64,000 nt of DNA from Crotalaria pallida (Eukaryota; Streptophyta; Magnoliopsida; Fabales; Fabaceae), in NCBI GenBank assembly GCA_037953625.1, contig CM075651.1:124524501-124588500 (forward strand). The letters are read 5' to 3'. A program made the translations under genes and the position numbers. Positions 53,987 through 64,000 of this stretch are shown one piece after another; positions within the stretch are counted from its first letter, which is position 1; the number at the start of each line of letters is the position of its first letter. The notes beneath the pieces are model-generated. The model saw nothing but the letters and a program-made list of their open reading frames with translations, searched no databases and was not told where the DNA came from.

Positions 53987-56330
53987 AACCCAGAGAAGTG
54001 TCGAGCCATCCTTGAGATGAAGAGCCCTTCCGACATAAAGGGAGTACAGTAGCTAGCAGGTCGGGTAGCAGCTCTCTCTAGGTTTCTGTCTCAGTCAACT
54101 CGGAAGGCCTTGCCATGGTACCAACTGTTGAAGAAGGAAAAAGAAAAGACGTTCGAGTGGAACGAGGCATGCGAAAAGGCCTTTACTGACCTTAAGCAAT
54201 ACTTCGCTTCTCCTCCAATCTTATCTAGTCCAGCAGCAGGAGAGGTTTTGTTCTTGTACTTATCAGTGGGGGATTCGGTGGTCAGTTCGGTTCTGGTTCG
54301 GGAAGAATCAGGCAAAGAATCTCCTGTTTACTTCCTCAGCCGAGCACTTCAAGGTCCAGAGCTGAGGTATCAGAAGGTTGAAAAGTTGGCGTTTTGTTTG
54401 GTTGTTACGGCTAGGAGGCTGCGTCAATACTTCCAAAGCCACCATATCACGGTCAAAACGGCTCAGCCAATCCGACAGATCCTTCAGAAACCCGACCTGG
54501 CAGGCAGAATGGTGACTTGGGCTATTGAACTTTCCGAATTCGACATTTCTTTCGAACCTCGGAAAGCAATGAAGTCTCAGGTCTTAGCTGATTTTCTCAC
54601 CGAGTTTACTGAGCCATTAACGAGCTCAAACTTGGATTGGAGCATTTATGTCGATGGGTCAAGTAACAAGCTCGGAGCAGGGGCGGGAATAATCCTGGAG
54701 AATTCTGAGGGAGTTACCCTTGAATATTCGTTGAAGTTCGGATTTCCGACTTCGAACAATCAGGCGGAATATGAAGCTGTAATGGCTGGTCTGAGGATGG
54801 CAAAAGAAGTCGGGGCCCGAGAAGTGAAGATTTTCAGCGATTCTCGGTTGGTGGTATCGCAAGTGAAAGGTGATTATCAAGCCAAGGAACCCATCCTACA
54901 AATATATTTGGAGAAGGTGAAGTTCCTATCTTCAGAGTTTGTCAAGGTCGAATTCTGCCACATCCCGAGGGAAAGCAATGGCCGAGCGGACATTCTTTCC
55001 AAACTTGCTTCAACAAAGGGTCCTGGAAATAACAAGACGTTGATCCAAGAAATGGTGCATGGACCTAGTGTTGTCCTCCCCGTTTCTGTGGATCCAAGTT
55101 GGACCTCTTCGATCATAAATTTCTTGGAACAAGGAATCTTACCGACAAATCCAGCCGAGGCCAAAAAGCTTGTCAGAAAGGCATCCCAATTCGCTATGAT
55201 CGATGGAGTTTTGTTTCGCCGTGGGGTCAGCGGCCCTATGCTCAGGTGCTTAGACCCCGCCGAAGCAAAGCAGGCACTGGAAGAAGTCCATGGAGGTATC
55301 GGAAGTCATCATGTCGGGGGAAAATCACTGGCCAAGAAGATTCTGAGGGCAGGATACTACTGGTCGACCCTACAACAGGATGCAATCAGTCATGTAAAGA
55401 AATGTGAAAAATGTCAGTTTCACAGTGACGTCTACCAGAAGCCGGCCGAGGAACTTCATTCACTTTCATCTCCCTATCCCTTCTATCAATGGGGAATGGA
55501 TTTGATTGGCCAGTTCCCCACCGCACCAGGACAGCTCAAATGGGTGATAGTGGCCATCGATTATTTTACCAAGTGGATCAAAGCTGAACCATTAGCAACT
55601 ATCAAGGTTCAAAAGTTCTTTGAGAGACAGGTTGTAGCTCGATTTGGAGTGCCACGGGTCTTAGTAACTGACAATGGAATTCAATTTGCGGCAAAGGCAT
55701 TCCAGGATTTGGTCAACGCTTTGAACATTGACCACTATTTTTCCTCGGTCGAGCACCCTCAGACCAACGAACAAGTAGAATCGGTGAACCGAAGTATCAT
55801 TCAGGGGATTAAGAAGAGACTCATCGGTGCAAAGGGAAATTGGCTGGAAAACCTGCATGAAGTGCTTTGGTCGTACCGCACCACCATACAGACTTCAACG
55901 GGAGAAACCCCTTATCGTCTTACTTATGGTTGCGACGCTGTCATCCCGATAGAAAGGATCATCCCATCTTTCTGATCTTTACAACAACCGAACCCCCTCA
56001 ACAACACTTTACTGTGTGAGGACCAAGTTCTTTCAGAAGAAGTTAGAGATCTAGCGGCCGAACGGGAAAAACATGCCAAGCTGATGCAAGCGAAAGGGTA
56101 TAATCGCTCAGTGGTACCCAGAGAATTCGAGGTAGGTGACCTCGTCCTACGAAGAGCTGACATCGGCCTCAAAATGCTAAGGATGGGAAACTGGCTCAGA
56201 ATTGGGAAGGTCTGTACCGAGTGGCTTCCAAAACAGGAACAAGAGCCTACAAGCTCGAAACTCTCTCGGGTGCCCTCATCAACAACACATGGAATGTGGC
56301 AAAACTTAGAGCATATTTTAGTTAGAAATT
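53987..56330 (+). pseudogene. A RT end, RNase H, archaeal-type RNase H and integrase
   Basis: Continues from 44944: NPEKCRAILEMKS, then TAG at 54050-54052, then open from 54110 to TGA 55973-55975. RNase H (VYFLSRALQGPELRYQ) is followed by the second RNase H (DWSIYVDGSSNKLGAGAG, about 54637 on). Integrase has HHCC (GGIGSHHVGGKS and CEKCQF), MDLIG, VTDNG and EQVESVNRS with catalytic Glu retained. Compared with T1, nine bases are missing before KVQKFF. After the TGA, which looks like CGA to TGA, the C-terminal domain continues for about 64 codons. One missing base near 56173 shifts the last part, ending about 56330. So the catalytic triad is intact but the frame has three lesions. Confidence 0.9.
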
Positions 56331-56835
56331 TCTATCCATTTCCCTTCTGTTTTCAATTGTTTTCGTTTTATTATTTCCCTTGCTGTTATAGGATTGTTTA
56401 TTTTTAATGATGGTGTACGCTCGGTGGAACTCCGAGCCCATTGTACTTATTGTTAATGCTTTGAATAAATAAAAGTGTTGTTATTGAATTCATTGTTTTT
56501 ACGTAGTTTTCCTCATAATCGACTAGCCACCGTTTATGACGCGAACGATTATAAACAGCTCAAACAAGAGCTTATAACTCGTCAAGTACCTTAAAAGGAT
56601 TCCCGATTCAAACATGATTTGTTTTAAAAGTCATTTTCACATCGTGGATAGAGGAACCCACCTCGGCTAAAGTGTTGGAGTTCCGAGGTCTTAACACTTG
56701 AATTCTTAACAAAAAGTTCAGAAAGAAGCATAAAATAAAAACGGATATTATAAATATTCCAAACAAGTTATAGCAACAAGGTTTCAACCCATCTATTGGG
56801 GTAGATACAAAAGTAAAAAAGCAAAAGAAAAAAAA
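56331..56835. other. A spacer between convergent integrase and antisense gene
   Basis: AT-rich. AATAAATAAAAG (56464-56475) could serve as a polyadenylation signal for plus-strand transcripts, and the minus strand has T-rich DNA for the antisense gene's end. No coding region. Confidence 0.5.
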
Positions 56836-59356
56836 CTACTCAATATCAGACAGCACTACGCTGTCAGGGTCAAATTTCTCTTCTTCTCCTTCACCTTCGG
56901 CACCTTCGGCCTCTTCTTCCTCGGATTCCTCGGCAAAATGGTCAGGAAGATCATTACTGCTCATGTCAATAGGAACCCCATTCGCACCCACAATCTGACC
57001 ATTCTTGGTAGCGAAGAGGGGGTCGGCACCCTTTATCACGAGGTTGGGGTTCAGGATGCGAAGCTGCTCGGCTATGTTAAGGAAGGAATCTTCAACTGCG
57101 TGACTCCAGTTGTACAGATTCTCCTGGGCCGCTTTCTTATGCTTAAGAGCTTTCGCTCTCATCTTGTCCATGGAAGCTCGGAGCCCAGTGACCTCATCCT
57201 TAGAATATTCAAGTTGCTCCTGAGCCACAGCAGCATCCTCCTTAGCCTTTCTCAGGGTTTCCTCGGATTGCCTCAACTTCTCTTCAGCCTCTTGACAAGT
57301 CTTTTCAGCTGCTTCTTTATCAGCCTCGGCTTTAGCTTTGGCGCCTTCAGATTCCTGCATTCCCTTTTGCAGTCTTTCATTCTCAGCCGCCAGAACCTGA
57401 AGTTTTTTCTCAAAGCTCTCCACTTGAAGCTGCAAATAATCCTCCCGATCATCAGCTTCTGATCTTTTCTTCTTCTCCTCGGGGGCCACTCCAGTGTAGA
57501 CGTCATCACCACGCTGACTGAGGAAATTGAGAATGCTTGCACCCCGAAGGAAACCCCTCACCAAGGCCCCACAATTATTTTCCCAGGTGCCCGGACCCCA
57601 GGCACTTATAACTTCAGCGTCTTCAAGAGGAAAGAGATTTGCGGTGAAGGAATCTAACTTATTATGCCTACTCCATACAGTTTTGGCAACGACCTCGTCC
57701 ATACCCTCAGTAACTTGAACTCCTTTGTGGGGCTTGCTCAGGTGAAACCAGTCGCCAGCTAATCCTTTCCCTTTCTCTATCCGAGGTCTCTTGGAGGGAC
57801 GCTCGGGAGTACCCTGAGTACTTTGCTGCACCTCGACGGGAACTATGGGCTCAGCACTCTTGGTGGTCTGAGGTACGTCGGAAGGAATAGCACGAGGGGC
57901 AGCAAGAGGACTAGTGGTTGGAGTTGGCTCGAGGGTTTGGCTTTTAGCCGAGGATCCCGACTCTACTCTCACAGCAGCCAGTTGAGCCATCCTGGCCGAA
58001 GCAGCAGCACTCTTCTTAGCTTTGGATGCTTTCTTCCCCATTTTTTCTGCAATAAGGAAATATGCTTTAGACCGAGTAAAAAAAATGTATATATACCCAG
58101 CTCGGCCTTTACTTCGGCCCGTGTCCTCTTTAGCAATATTTTCTTGGTATCAATTTGACCATTCGCATTGAGGTATTCCCAAACTCGGTCGCACAACCGC
58201 CTCTCGGCCTTCATCAAATTGACCTTATAGTTAAACTGATACAAGGAGGCTCCTCGACTGTAGATATCATTCGACCAACCCAAAGGGAAGCGAGGTGCGA
58301 CCTTGATTTCTCCTTCTTCCTCAACTTGCTCCATGAACCAGCATACACCAGCCCCATTGTACTCATACCGAAAAAAGAGAGGTTTGAAAGACTTCCAGGA
58401 GCCGGTGACTTTAGCGAAGAGGGCGTGGTCCTTCCGAGCTTTCAGGGACACCTAAAGCCCTTTGGAGTTGCCGAACTTGTTCACTTGAGGGGCATATAGC
58501 CAAAAGAAAGCTCGAAGGGTGGCAACTGAACCTTCGGCGTCGCAGAACTGTTGGAACACTCGTACAAATGCCCATCCACTCGGGTGGAGTTGACTCGGGG
58601 CTATGCCTAAGTGGTTGAGTACTTCGATTTCGAAAGTTGAAAAGGGCATGCGGATTCCGACCTTTGTTACTATTTCTTCGTAGAAGTAGAAGAATTGTCG
58701 ATCTTGCGGCACTTCAAAGCAGATCTGATCGTCAATGTTCACGTGCCTTAACTAAATTCCGACACATTTCCATTTGCACTCAAAGGGGTTAGGAGAGGAC
58801 GAAGGTGGTTCAAACTGTTACTCGTCAGCAACGAAGGCCTTGTTCCAAGCACCTCCCGATCAAAGACTTCATCTTACTGCGCATGATTTGGTGGTAAGGG
58901 ATATTCTTCAGGATTGGTGTCACACCTGCGCTCCACCATATCTGGGGAAAAAGTAAAAGGCTCGGCGTTAGGATTTTTTATAGCAGATGTTTTAATTCTA
59001 AAGTTAAGGCCGAGCCTTGGAATTTTTCCCCCCTCTCTCCTCGGATCTCCCAAAGGCTCTTCTTCCATTGTACAGTGCTCGGGACTAACCCTAACCTGAG
59101 CCCTACGTTCAGCAAACCTATAAGCCAACAACCACTTGCTTACTGCAGCGGGATCCGATGGGTATTCTATAGCTAACGGTTTTGTTACGGTGGATCCCTG
59201 GCTGATGGGGGGAGAGGAAGGATCAACTGCGTCATCACTATTCCCAGAATCCCCAAAATCCCCAAAAAAACCCGAATCACTATCACTAGAAGGCTCTTCT
59301 CCTAATTTCCTACAAAGTTCATGATAAATTCTCCTCAAATCCCTCCAACCTCTCAT
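56836..59356 (-). pseudogene. A antisense gene: Transposase_28-like plus coiled coil, three exons, one stop
   Basis: Start ATG 59356. Exon 1 59356-58878; intron 58877-58747 (donor GTAAGA, acceptor TTTAGTTAAG, 131 nt); exon 2 58746-58097; intron 58096-58047 (donor GTATAT, acceptor TTATTGCAG, 50 nt); exon 3 58046-56836. The exons total 2,340 bases, exactly 780 codons in one frame, with one internal TAG (58454-58452). Exon 1 is Ser/Asp-rich. Exon 2 has MPFSTFEIEVLNHLGIAPSQ and LHPSGWAFVRVFQQF, typical of the 'putative gypsy type transposon' family (Pfam Transposase_28). Exon 3 has a basic N-terminus, a coiled coil (about 57480-57140) and an acidic tail. Antisense extra ORFs are known in Tat elements; the function is unknown. 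Confidence 0.72.
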
Positions 59357-59757
59357 GATTCAGAAATCCAAACCCTTAAACACTATCTACCCAGAACTAA
59401 AATCCCAAAACCCCTACAAAAACCCAGAAACCAAAACCCCTTTTACAAAAAAGAAAAAAGAAGAAATCGCAACACCAAAAACGGATGATGGAAACCAAAA
59501 AGAGTAGTAGTTACCTGCTTTAGATTGATGATCTCTGTGGAAAAGCTTGGTAGCAATGGATGATAGTGACAGTGTGGAGGAGGTGCGTTTGAAGAGGAAT
59601 CGAAGAGAGTTTTTGTCTTGCGGAAATGAGAAGTGAAGGAAAAGTGAGGGGAGGAAGAATGAGTGATGCAAATAACCCCCAAAAGGCTGTTCAGTTTCTT
59701 TCCATGATACACGTATGGGCCGAAAGCCCATTATCCCACCAGCCACTCACACGATGA
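59357..59757 (-). promoter_or_regulatory. upstream region of the antisense gene
   Basis: Lies 5' of the antisense start codon and ends at the solo LTR H. It has T/C-rich minus-strand DNA (59400-59700) with short spurious frames. I could not find a convincing TATA box, so promoter function is inferred from position only. Confidence 0.3.
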
Positions 59758-61428
59758 TGTAGACTCACAATGCAGAATCAAAGAACTTTTGATGATGTCA
59801 AATAAACAGACTTGGCTTGTGCTTAGCGTTAGACAAGTCAGACTTATCAGCGCAAGCGTTTAGCTAAAGGCACAAGCTCTGCAGAGGCTCGGAATCTTTG
59901 TTTTGTGTATGCGTTCCGCCAAAGGCAGAGGCTCCGCAGAAGCTCGGAAAACTAGGGTTCTTCGCTACCTGCATCAAGTCAGCTTTTGTAGCTCAAGCTC
60001 GGATTTGACTCGGCCCGTGATCAAGGCCAAAGTTCATCCAAGTTTGCAAGCTCGGTTCTTCATTTCAAGGCAGTAAACTCGGATGATGATTTGCTCGTTA
60101 CTCGCTCGGATTAAGCTCGAAATAGCCACAGCATCTGATCGAATAAATAAGCTCGGGTTGATCGTTCTAAACTTGACTATTTGCCGACGCTCAGATCAAG
60201 CTCAGAAACACCAAGCTCGAACAAAGCCAAAAGCTCGGCAATCTCTGATCATCGTCTTCAACAATGCATCGTCTTCAACCTTCGGACTCTGCTCAACTGT
60301 TCCGTACTTTTTATTACCGTTGAGTCTGGGTAGAAGTCCTAGATTTAGCTCCTATGCTCTGACAAGTTTGAAATTCAAAATGAGTTAAATCAAAGGTTGG
60401 TGAACTGTCACCATCACTGCTCTGCTGTCTAATTGTTACCGTTGGAAACCCCATCTCCGTACAGCTCTCTTTTTCTCTTTCCCTGCAGAAAAGAGGAGGC
60501 TATAAAAGAGGGGGTTTTCAACGTTAACTAAGATAGATTCTTTTACAACCATTTTTTTTCAGAACTTGAACTTTCATTTTGACTTTAAAAAAAGAAAAAA
60601 AACAGAGCAGAAATCACAAACTCACAGAGAAGAAGAACATTCGATTTTCATACGAACTTAGAGAGTTAAAACTTTCAAATCTTAACTCTAAGTTCGAATT
60701 AGTTCTTCTCTGTGAAATCCTTCTAGAATTGACTCACTATTGTTATTCAATCTTTCATCATATTCGAAGAGTGTTTCGAATTGGAGCCATATACTTTCAT
60801 CATCTTCTTCGTTGTATTTGCTGTTGTGAGAAGCTGGTCTCTGATCGAGAAAGCTTCGATTTGTAAAGGTTCCAAAGAGGTTCTTTGGTCGTCGATTTGT
60901 TGTGGGTAGTTTGTCACGAGTTTGGTACACCCGTTTGACTGGATAGGTCTAGAGGGGTAGGCTCTTGTAAATCCTTTGTAACCCAGAAAATCGATTTTTA
61001 GTGAAAGCTCTCTGAAAGGTTTTCAGAGGGGACTGGACTAGCTCTCAGGGTGAGAGTGAACCAGGATAAAACTCTGGTGTTCTTTCTTTACTGCTTCTGT
61101 AGCTGCCTAGCGTAACGTTAATTCCGCTAATCTTCATTTATCTAAGTTCGAACTGTTATTTTTCTTTGGTCGGCCCTTTGAGTGTTGTTCTTCGAACTTA
61201 AGTCAAAAACCAGCTCTACCTTGAAGCAGCTCGGTTAACTGATTAACCATTTTGTTTATCTGATTGGTAATCATTTAACCTTGTTTGCTCGGAAAGAAGC
61301 TCGGGTTTTCTTTTAAAACCGAACAACATCAGTTTAATTTTCAATAAATCGAAAAACTGCCATATTAGCTTCAATCTCCTATTCACCCCCCTCTACTCGA
61401 TTGTTAGGCCTCTTGTTGGTTTCCAACA
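59758..61428 (+). mobile_element. H: solo LTR of a Sirevirus-type element
   Basis: TGTAGACTCACAATGC...GGTTTCCAACA with TSD GATGA on both sides (59753-59757, 61429-61433). The last 50 bases closely resemble the LTR end of D (CACCCCCCTCTA...TTGTTGGTTTCCAACA). The module GGGGACTGGACTAGC...GTGAACCAGGATAAA (61027-61070) is shared with D and B. No internal sequence or second LTR is present, so it arose by unequal recombination between LTRs. Instead of TTACTCGAGTAA it carries many AGCTCGG/AGCTCGA repeats (59887-60240). Confidence 0.88.
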
Positions 61429-61643
61429 GATGAAATGTGGCAGTTACAAAGGCGCTTTTTCAAATTTCAAAAATTGCAAATGATGTGGCACAACGCTCAA
61501 GGACACGCGCCGTCCCTAGAGAACCCAAAACGTCACCTCGAACAGGCTACCTGGTTACAGCTGTCACACACTCCCGAATTAAGGCATCCGAAAAGGTCAA
61601 CCCTAAACACTTGCTACCTCGCCAGACTTCTCAAAGTCTTACG

Positions 61644-61655
61644 AGCTGGGGGGCT
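61644..61655 (+). other. A polypurine tract
   Basis: AGCTGGGGGGCT directly before the 3' LTR start TGTAGGG. Confidence 0.75.
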
Positions 61656-62291
61656 TGTAGGGTCTTCCGACCAGACACAGATTCAAGCCTTGTCAAAGGA
61701 GTTATCTAAGGGCACTTCCCTCGGTTTACTTAACATGAACGTCCCTCGCTCGGACTCGTGGACTGCGAACATCCCCAAAGGACCAGGCTCGGACTTGATG
61801 GAACCGAGCCTCATCATCGATCCTCAATCCATCAGGCTTGAGACTCTAGGCCGAGACATACTGTTGGCTAGCGGATAAGCTCAAACCCACCGAGGCCTCT
61901 TATCCCTTCCGCAAATCTCTCCTAGATTCTCGCAACAGCCTAGACATGAGATTTTATACTGATCCTATCCAGATTCTAAGAGCATAATCCTCCGATATTA
62001 TCTCACAGAATCCTGGTTCAGCTCAACCCTGATACAGGGCCCAGACGGCCCATATCAGCCTCCTCCAAACCCTATAAATAGCTCACTACAGCTAAGGTTT
62101 CAGGTACGTACTCTCATCCCTAAGTTGACACTCTGCACACACACGTTGACTAGGGAGAACCTGCTTTTCCCAACTGGAACTGCAGAAATACCATAAGTCA
62201 CACATTAACTCTTGATCCTCTCCTGGGCTCCTGATTCCATAGTCTTGATCACTTAGAGGGTTAAGGACATCTAGTGTTCCAGGACACTACA
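61656..62291 (+). repeat. A 3' LTR (636 bp)
   Basis: Same length as the 5' LTR (24921-25556); followed by GTTAC (62292-62296), the duplicated target. Confidence 0.95.
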
Positions 62292-62296
62292 GTTAC

Positions 62297-62626
62297 ATTG
62301 TCGTACCATTCTGAACCCCACTTGGTATTTTATTGAGTATGGTTTTTAAGGAAAAAGTTTTCATGAAACAAGATTTGGAAATGTTTTCTCAAAATAAATT
62401 TATGGAGCTAAGTTACAAAGCGTGATGTTAAGTAACATCTCGGTTTGGAACTTGACTCGTGATATGTGACATGAGAACATTATTTTATTTCAATCAATTT
62501 CATGAAATGTTTTTGAACATCAAGGTTCTCATGCTAATGTCACCTTTGAAAAAAAATTTCCCAAATTTTTACTATATTTTGGTTAAAGAGATAATGTTTT
62601 CAAGTTGCCGAAATCGGGGTGTTACA
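62297..62626 (+). repeat. E left LTR, remainder after insertion A
   Basis: Resumes E's LTR after the second GTTAC and ends AAATCGGGGTGTTACA, a typical chromovirus LTR end, directly followed by the PBS. Confidence 0.8.
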
Positions 62627-63972
62627 GTTTGGTATCAGAGCAATGTTTATCCCAAGTAGCCTGATGCATGGGCTTACATGCTGGATTGTGTGTGTCTGCC
62701 TGCGTGTTAGTGTTAGAATTACGATGAGTGAGAATAGGAGAACGAAGTTACGCGAGCGCTCATGCTACCTCTATCGTTCTATCGTTCTATCTCTCTATCT
62801 TCGAAATGTGTCAAGAATTTGTCTACGATGGTACGAGGAACGGTGATCAGAAACATACGGAGACTTTATTCTTTGTGACCTGAACCTTTCTTGACTGTTG
62901 AAACCTCTTTTGTTGAGAATCCCTTTTTATTTGTAATGACCTTTGAGCTATTGATATGCGCCTTTGTTTTGTGACTAGAACCCTGTTTTCCTTGTTGAAA
63001 CTCCTTCTTATGTAAACCCTATGTGTTGTTGAGTTGCCTTGACAATATGTTTGTTCTCTCTAAAAGCTTTCCATGAAAACCTTAGACCCTGACACCTTAT
63101 GCCAATCAACTAAACATATCTAAGTTATAAGGCGGGCGGTGAGATGTTGTTAAGGAAAGAGTTGAAGTTAGAAAAGCTCTAGCCGGAGTAGGTGCATGAT
63201 TGGGGCAGATGTGACCTATAATAGGACCATAAGATCAACTAGATGGAGTGGTGGAATTAACGGATAGAACCCTTAAGTGACGACCTAAGGTTAGGTTAAG
63301 TGACCAAGATTTGACGTTTTAATGGACATAGGTGATCATAAGTTGTGGAAATAAGGGTGTCGTTAGGTGCTAAGATCGTTAGTCTGAAGGATAGATCCCC
63401 GAGTTGGAGATTTTTTAATGGTTTAGAGCACGAAAATTTGGTTGAGTCAGCAAAATTTAGGATGATACTAAGACAGGCTTGAACAAAGTGATGGGAAGTT
63501 TTTTTAGATAACCTAGAATTAGTAGATGTTAGGAGATTTTATGACCTTAGTCCATGTCAAATGTTATCGGATAGATGTGATGTATTGGAATATGATTTGT
63601 CAAAGTTGGGGAGTAAACGGAGATTTCGAGGTTTGTAATAACCCACCTAGGCTTAAAAAGATGAGAAGAGTCAAATTAAGGAAGAAATACCATGAGGGAA
63701 GTAGTATCCTTGTCGGGATTGGCATAAGCGTGCTATTCTTGTTGAACTTTGTTTCCAAACCATTGAACCCTTTGAACTCTTGTTGACAAAGCTTTACCAT
63801 TAGTATCCCATTGTATCTGATTACCTTTGAGAAAACGATGCATATGCGACGACTCGAAGACGACGACTGCTGTTATAGATTGAGAGAAGCACTCCAAGGA
63901 ATCCGACATTCGTTGATCGTGGAATTTCGCGGAGCATTTCTCGAGGACGAGAAATCTGCAAGTTGGGGAGAA
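62627..63972 (+). other. E interior: PBS, no gag-pol, PPT
   Basis: The PBS TTTGGTATCAGAGC is at 62628-62641 (initiator-Met type). The following 1.3 kb has only short frames (60-86 codons) without any recognisable gag or pol domain. The last part, GAATTTCGCGGAGCATTTC and CGAGGACGAGAAATC, resembles the pol-end to PPT transition of Tekay-type elements. The PPT AGTTGGGGAGAA abuts the right LTR. The interior therefore looks like a deletion derivative mobilised in trans. Confidence 0.7.
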
Positions 63973-64000
63973 TGTAACATCCCGCGTTTTTCCGATTAGG
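63973..64000 (+). repeat. E right LTR, first 28 bases
   Basis: TGTAACATCCCGCG then TTTTTCCGATTAGG matches 19128-19155 with two substitutions; it continues beyond the window. Confidence 0.85.

Larger units (their letters stand above)
24921..62291 (+). mobile_element. A: Tat-lineage Ty3/gypsy retrotransposon hosting four later insertions
   Basis: Two 636-bp LTRs (24921-25556 and 61656-62291) flanked by GTTAC enclose PBS, gag, protease, RT, RNase H, second RNase H, integrase, an antisense gene and a PPT (AGCTGGGGGGCT, 61644-61655). The element is split by B (25962-31840), C (33241-43344), D (44945-53981) and solo LTR H (59758-61428), each with its own TSD. Subtracting them and their duplicated target sites leaves about 10.7 kb, a normal size for Tat elements. 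I count about 11 LTR differences, so A is older than B, C and D. Confidence 0.95.
19128..64000 (+). mobile_element. E: chromovirus-like LTR retrotransposon derivative (LARD-type), split by A
   Basis: The left LTR begins TGTAATATCCCGCG at 19128 and ends GGGTGTTACA at 62626; the right LTR begins TGTAACATCCCGCG at 63973 and leaves the window. A PBS (62628 on) and a PPT (AGTTGGGGAGAA, 63961-63972) fit between them. Removing element A and its duplicated GTTAC leaves an LTR of about 6.1 kb around an interior of only about 1,346 bp with no gag-pol. The LTR end and PBS style match Tekay/Del-type chromoviruses as I know them. The CCTAG before 19128 would be the TSD; its partner is outside the window. 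Confidence 0.82.

Noticed and set aside
61435..61878. 147-codon plus-strand frame
   Set aside because: It spans A's 3' non-coding DNA and the start of its LTR; the same frame occurs in the 5' LTR at 24913-25143.
1..64000. tRNA or rRNA genes
   Set aside because: The only tRNA-like matches are short primer-binding sites beside LTRs; no cloverleaf or rRNA sequence was seen.

Overview
This window is repeat-dense nuclear DNA from a flowering plant, probably a dicot; the species cannot be named from sequence alone. I see no intact host gene, rRNA, tRNA or CRISPR array. Almost everything is transposable element, stacked as insertions inside insertions. The boundaries are supported by matching LTR ends, primer-binding sites (PBS), polypurine tracts (PPT) and target-site duplications (TSD).

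Left part (1-13797). Positions 1-5884 are the 5' two-thirds of a decayed, minus-strand Tat-lineage Ty3/gypsy element (T1), which runs off the left edge. It abuts a region ending in a CACTA-type terminus at 9428. That region carries spliced-looking exons on the minus strand, two of which resemble the plant DOCK-family exchange factor SPIKE1, so it looks like a gene-capturing CACTA. Next come a copia gag relic, a striking inverted duplication of a hAT transposase fragment (9841-10240), AT-rich DNA and foldback or MITE-like pieces.

Right part (13798-64000), a nest four levels deep. Level 1 is element F (minus strand; LTR 13798-15149, PPT, and the broken end of a plant-transposon-protein ORF at 18499-19127). 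F contains a 1.7-kb non-autonomous CACTA (G, 15873-17569). Level 2 is element E, a chromovirus-like derivative with an LTR of about 6.1 kb (19128-24920 plus 62297-62626) and only about 1.3 kb of interior. Level 3, inserted in E's LTR, is element A (24921-62291, TSD GTTAC), a Tat-lineage Ty3/gypsy element of the same family as T1. Level 4, inserted in A, comprises B (25962-31840, TSD TGCTG), a reversed gag-only Sirevirus; C (33241-43344), an Athila-like Ty3/gypsy element; D (44945-53981, TSD AGGCA), an apparently intact Sirevirus with LTRs I cannot tell apart; and H (59758-61428, TSD GATGA), a solo Sirevirus-type LTR. Without its insertions A is about 10.7 kb.

A's 3' region carries an antisense gene (56836-59356). 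Two GT-AG introns join its three segments into 780 codons in one frame, with a single internal stop. It resembles the plant 'putative gypsy type transposon' family (Transposase_28) followed by a coiled coil. This gene, the hAT inverted repeat and the SPIKE1-bearing CACTA are the observations most worth follow-up.

LTR differences counted by eye (A about 11 in 636 bp; B and C each roughly 10 in 1.1-1.7 kb; D none) agree with the nesting order. Recurrent palindromes (TTACTCGAGTAA in B and D, TGCGCTTRGGCGCA in F, GAAATCGGTC/GACCGATTTC in G) are a common theme of the regulatory DNA here.
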